Origin: Verrucomicrobiota bacterium
GTDB lineage: Bacteria > Verrucomicrobiota > Verrucomicrobiia > Limisphaerales > AV2
Length of the DNA: 14,195 bases
Assembly: GCA_003219675.1 (NCBI GenBank)
Contig: QHPW01000038.1
Span: 9,136-23,330 of the forward strand
Direction: 5' to 3'
Shown here: in pieces, positions 14,141 to 14,195 of the stretch
How the letters are laid out: each line of letters begins with the position of its first letter
Numbering within the stretch: the stretch's first letter is position 1
The notes under the pieces: model-generated
What the model was told of the DNA's origin: nothing
Seen by the model: only the letters and a program-made list of their open reading frames with translations
Database searches by the model: none
Program-made: the position numbers and the translations under genes

Positions 14141-14195
14141 AAGCACGCACAGTTCCCGGAATTTTCACGCCCTTTGGTGTGGAATCGCTTCATGG

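Noticed and set aside
13852..14193. Minus-strand frame of 113 codons at the right edge
   Set aside because: It reads through the hairpin repeat (GRGPGEGE peptide) and then antisense to the lysA end; this is a typical spurious gene made by the repeat.
1..14195. CRISPR arrays, toxin-antitoxin or phage-defence systems, transposases
   Set aside because: None found. There are no evenly spaced direct repeats and no matching protein signatures in any frame.

Overview
The window is GC-rich bacterial DNA, most likely from Verrucomicrobiota (Pedosphaera/Limisphaerales-like), with Planctomycetota the main alternative. The pointers are a very large secreted protein of the PSCyt1-PSCyt2-PSD1 type, an HAE-1 RND pump with its own TetR regulator, few clear Shine-Dalgarno sites, and GC-rich hairpin repeats between genes. 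The phylum call is inference from gene content.

Layout. Positions 1-2585 (minus) hold most of a cytochrome-like PSD1-family protein that runs off the left edge. Positions 2589-2953 are a divergent intergenic region with a long inverted repeat and the tetR promoter. Positions 2954-9682 (plus) hold an efflux cluster: tetR, a small unknown gene, a lipoprotein adaptor (MFP), and an RND permease whose C-terminus continues in frame into a NodT-type outer-membrane channel. Positions 9683-11127 hold small ORFs (one a 37-residue membrane peptide), a truncated MFS transporter and a short-chain dehydrogenase. Positions 11291-11710 hold a YjbQ-family protein. Positions 11748-12305 (minus) hold signal peptidase I. 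Positions 12677-13975 (plus) hold lysA, followed by a repeat-bearing intergenic stretch to the right edge.

How the genes fit together: tetR probably represses itself and the adaptor-permease-channel operon, which would form a tripartite drug or solvent exporter. The MFS and SDR genes downstream look like further detoxification functions. YjbQ, lepB and lysA are housekeeping.

The most striking property is damage. Coding continuity is broken or shortened at seven places: the PSD1 gene 5' end, tetR near 3088, the permease near 5633 and 7705, MFS near 10360, SDR near 10449, and an in-frame TAA in lepB at 12198-12200. Five of these are internal or terminal losses flanked by well-conserved sequence. 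Either this locus is decaying by small deletions or the assembly has lost short segments. The second most interesting point is the permease-channel fusion, whose linker resembles an internal signal peptide. I did not find a defence system, CRISPR array, tRNA, rRNA or intact transposon.
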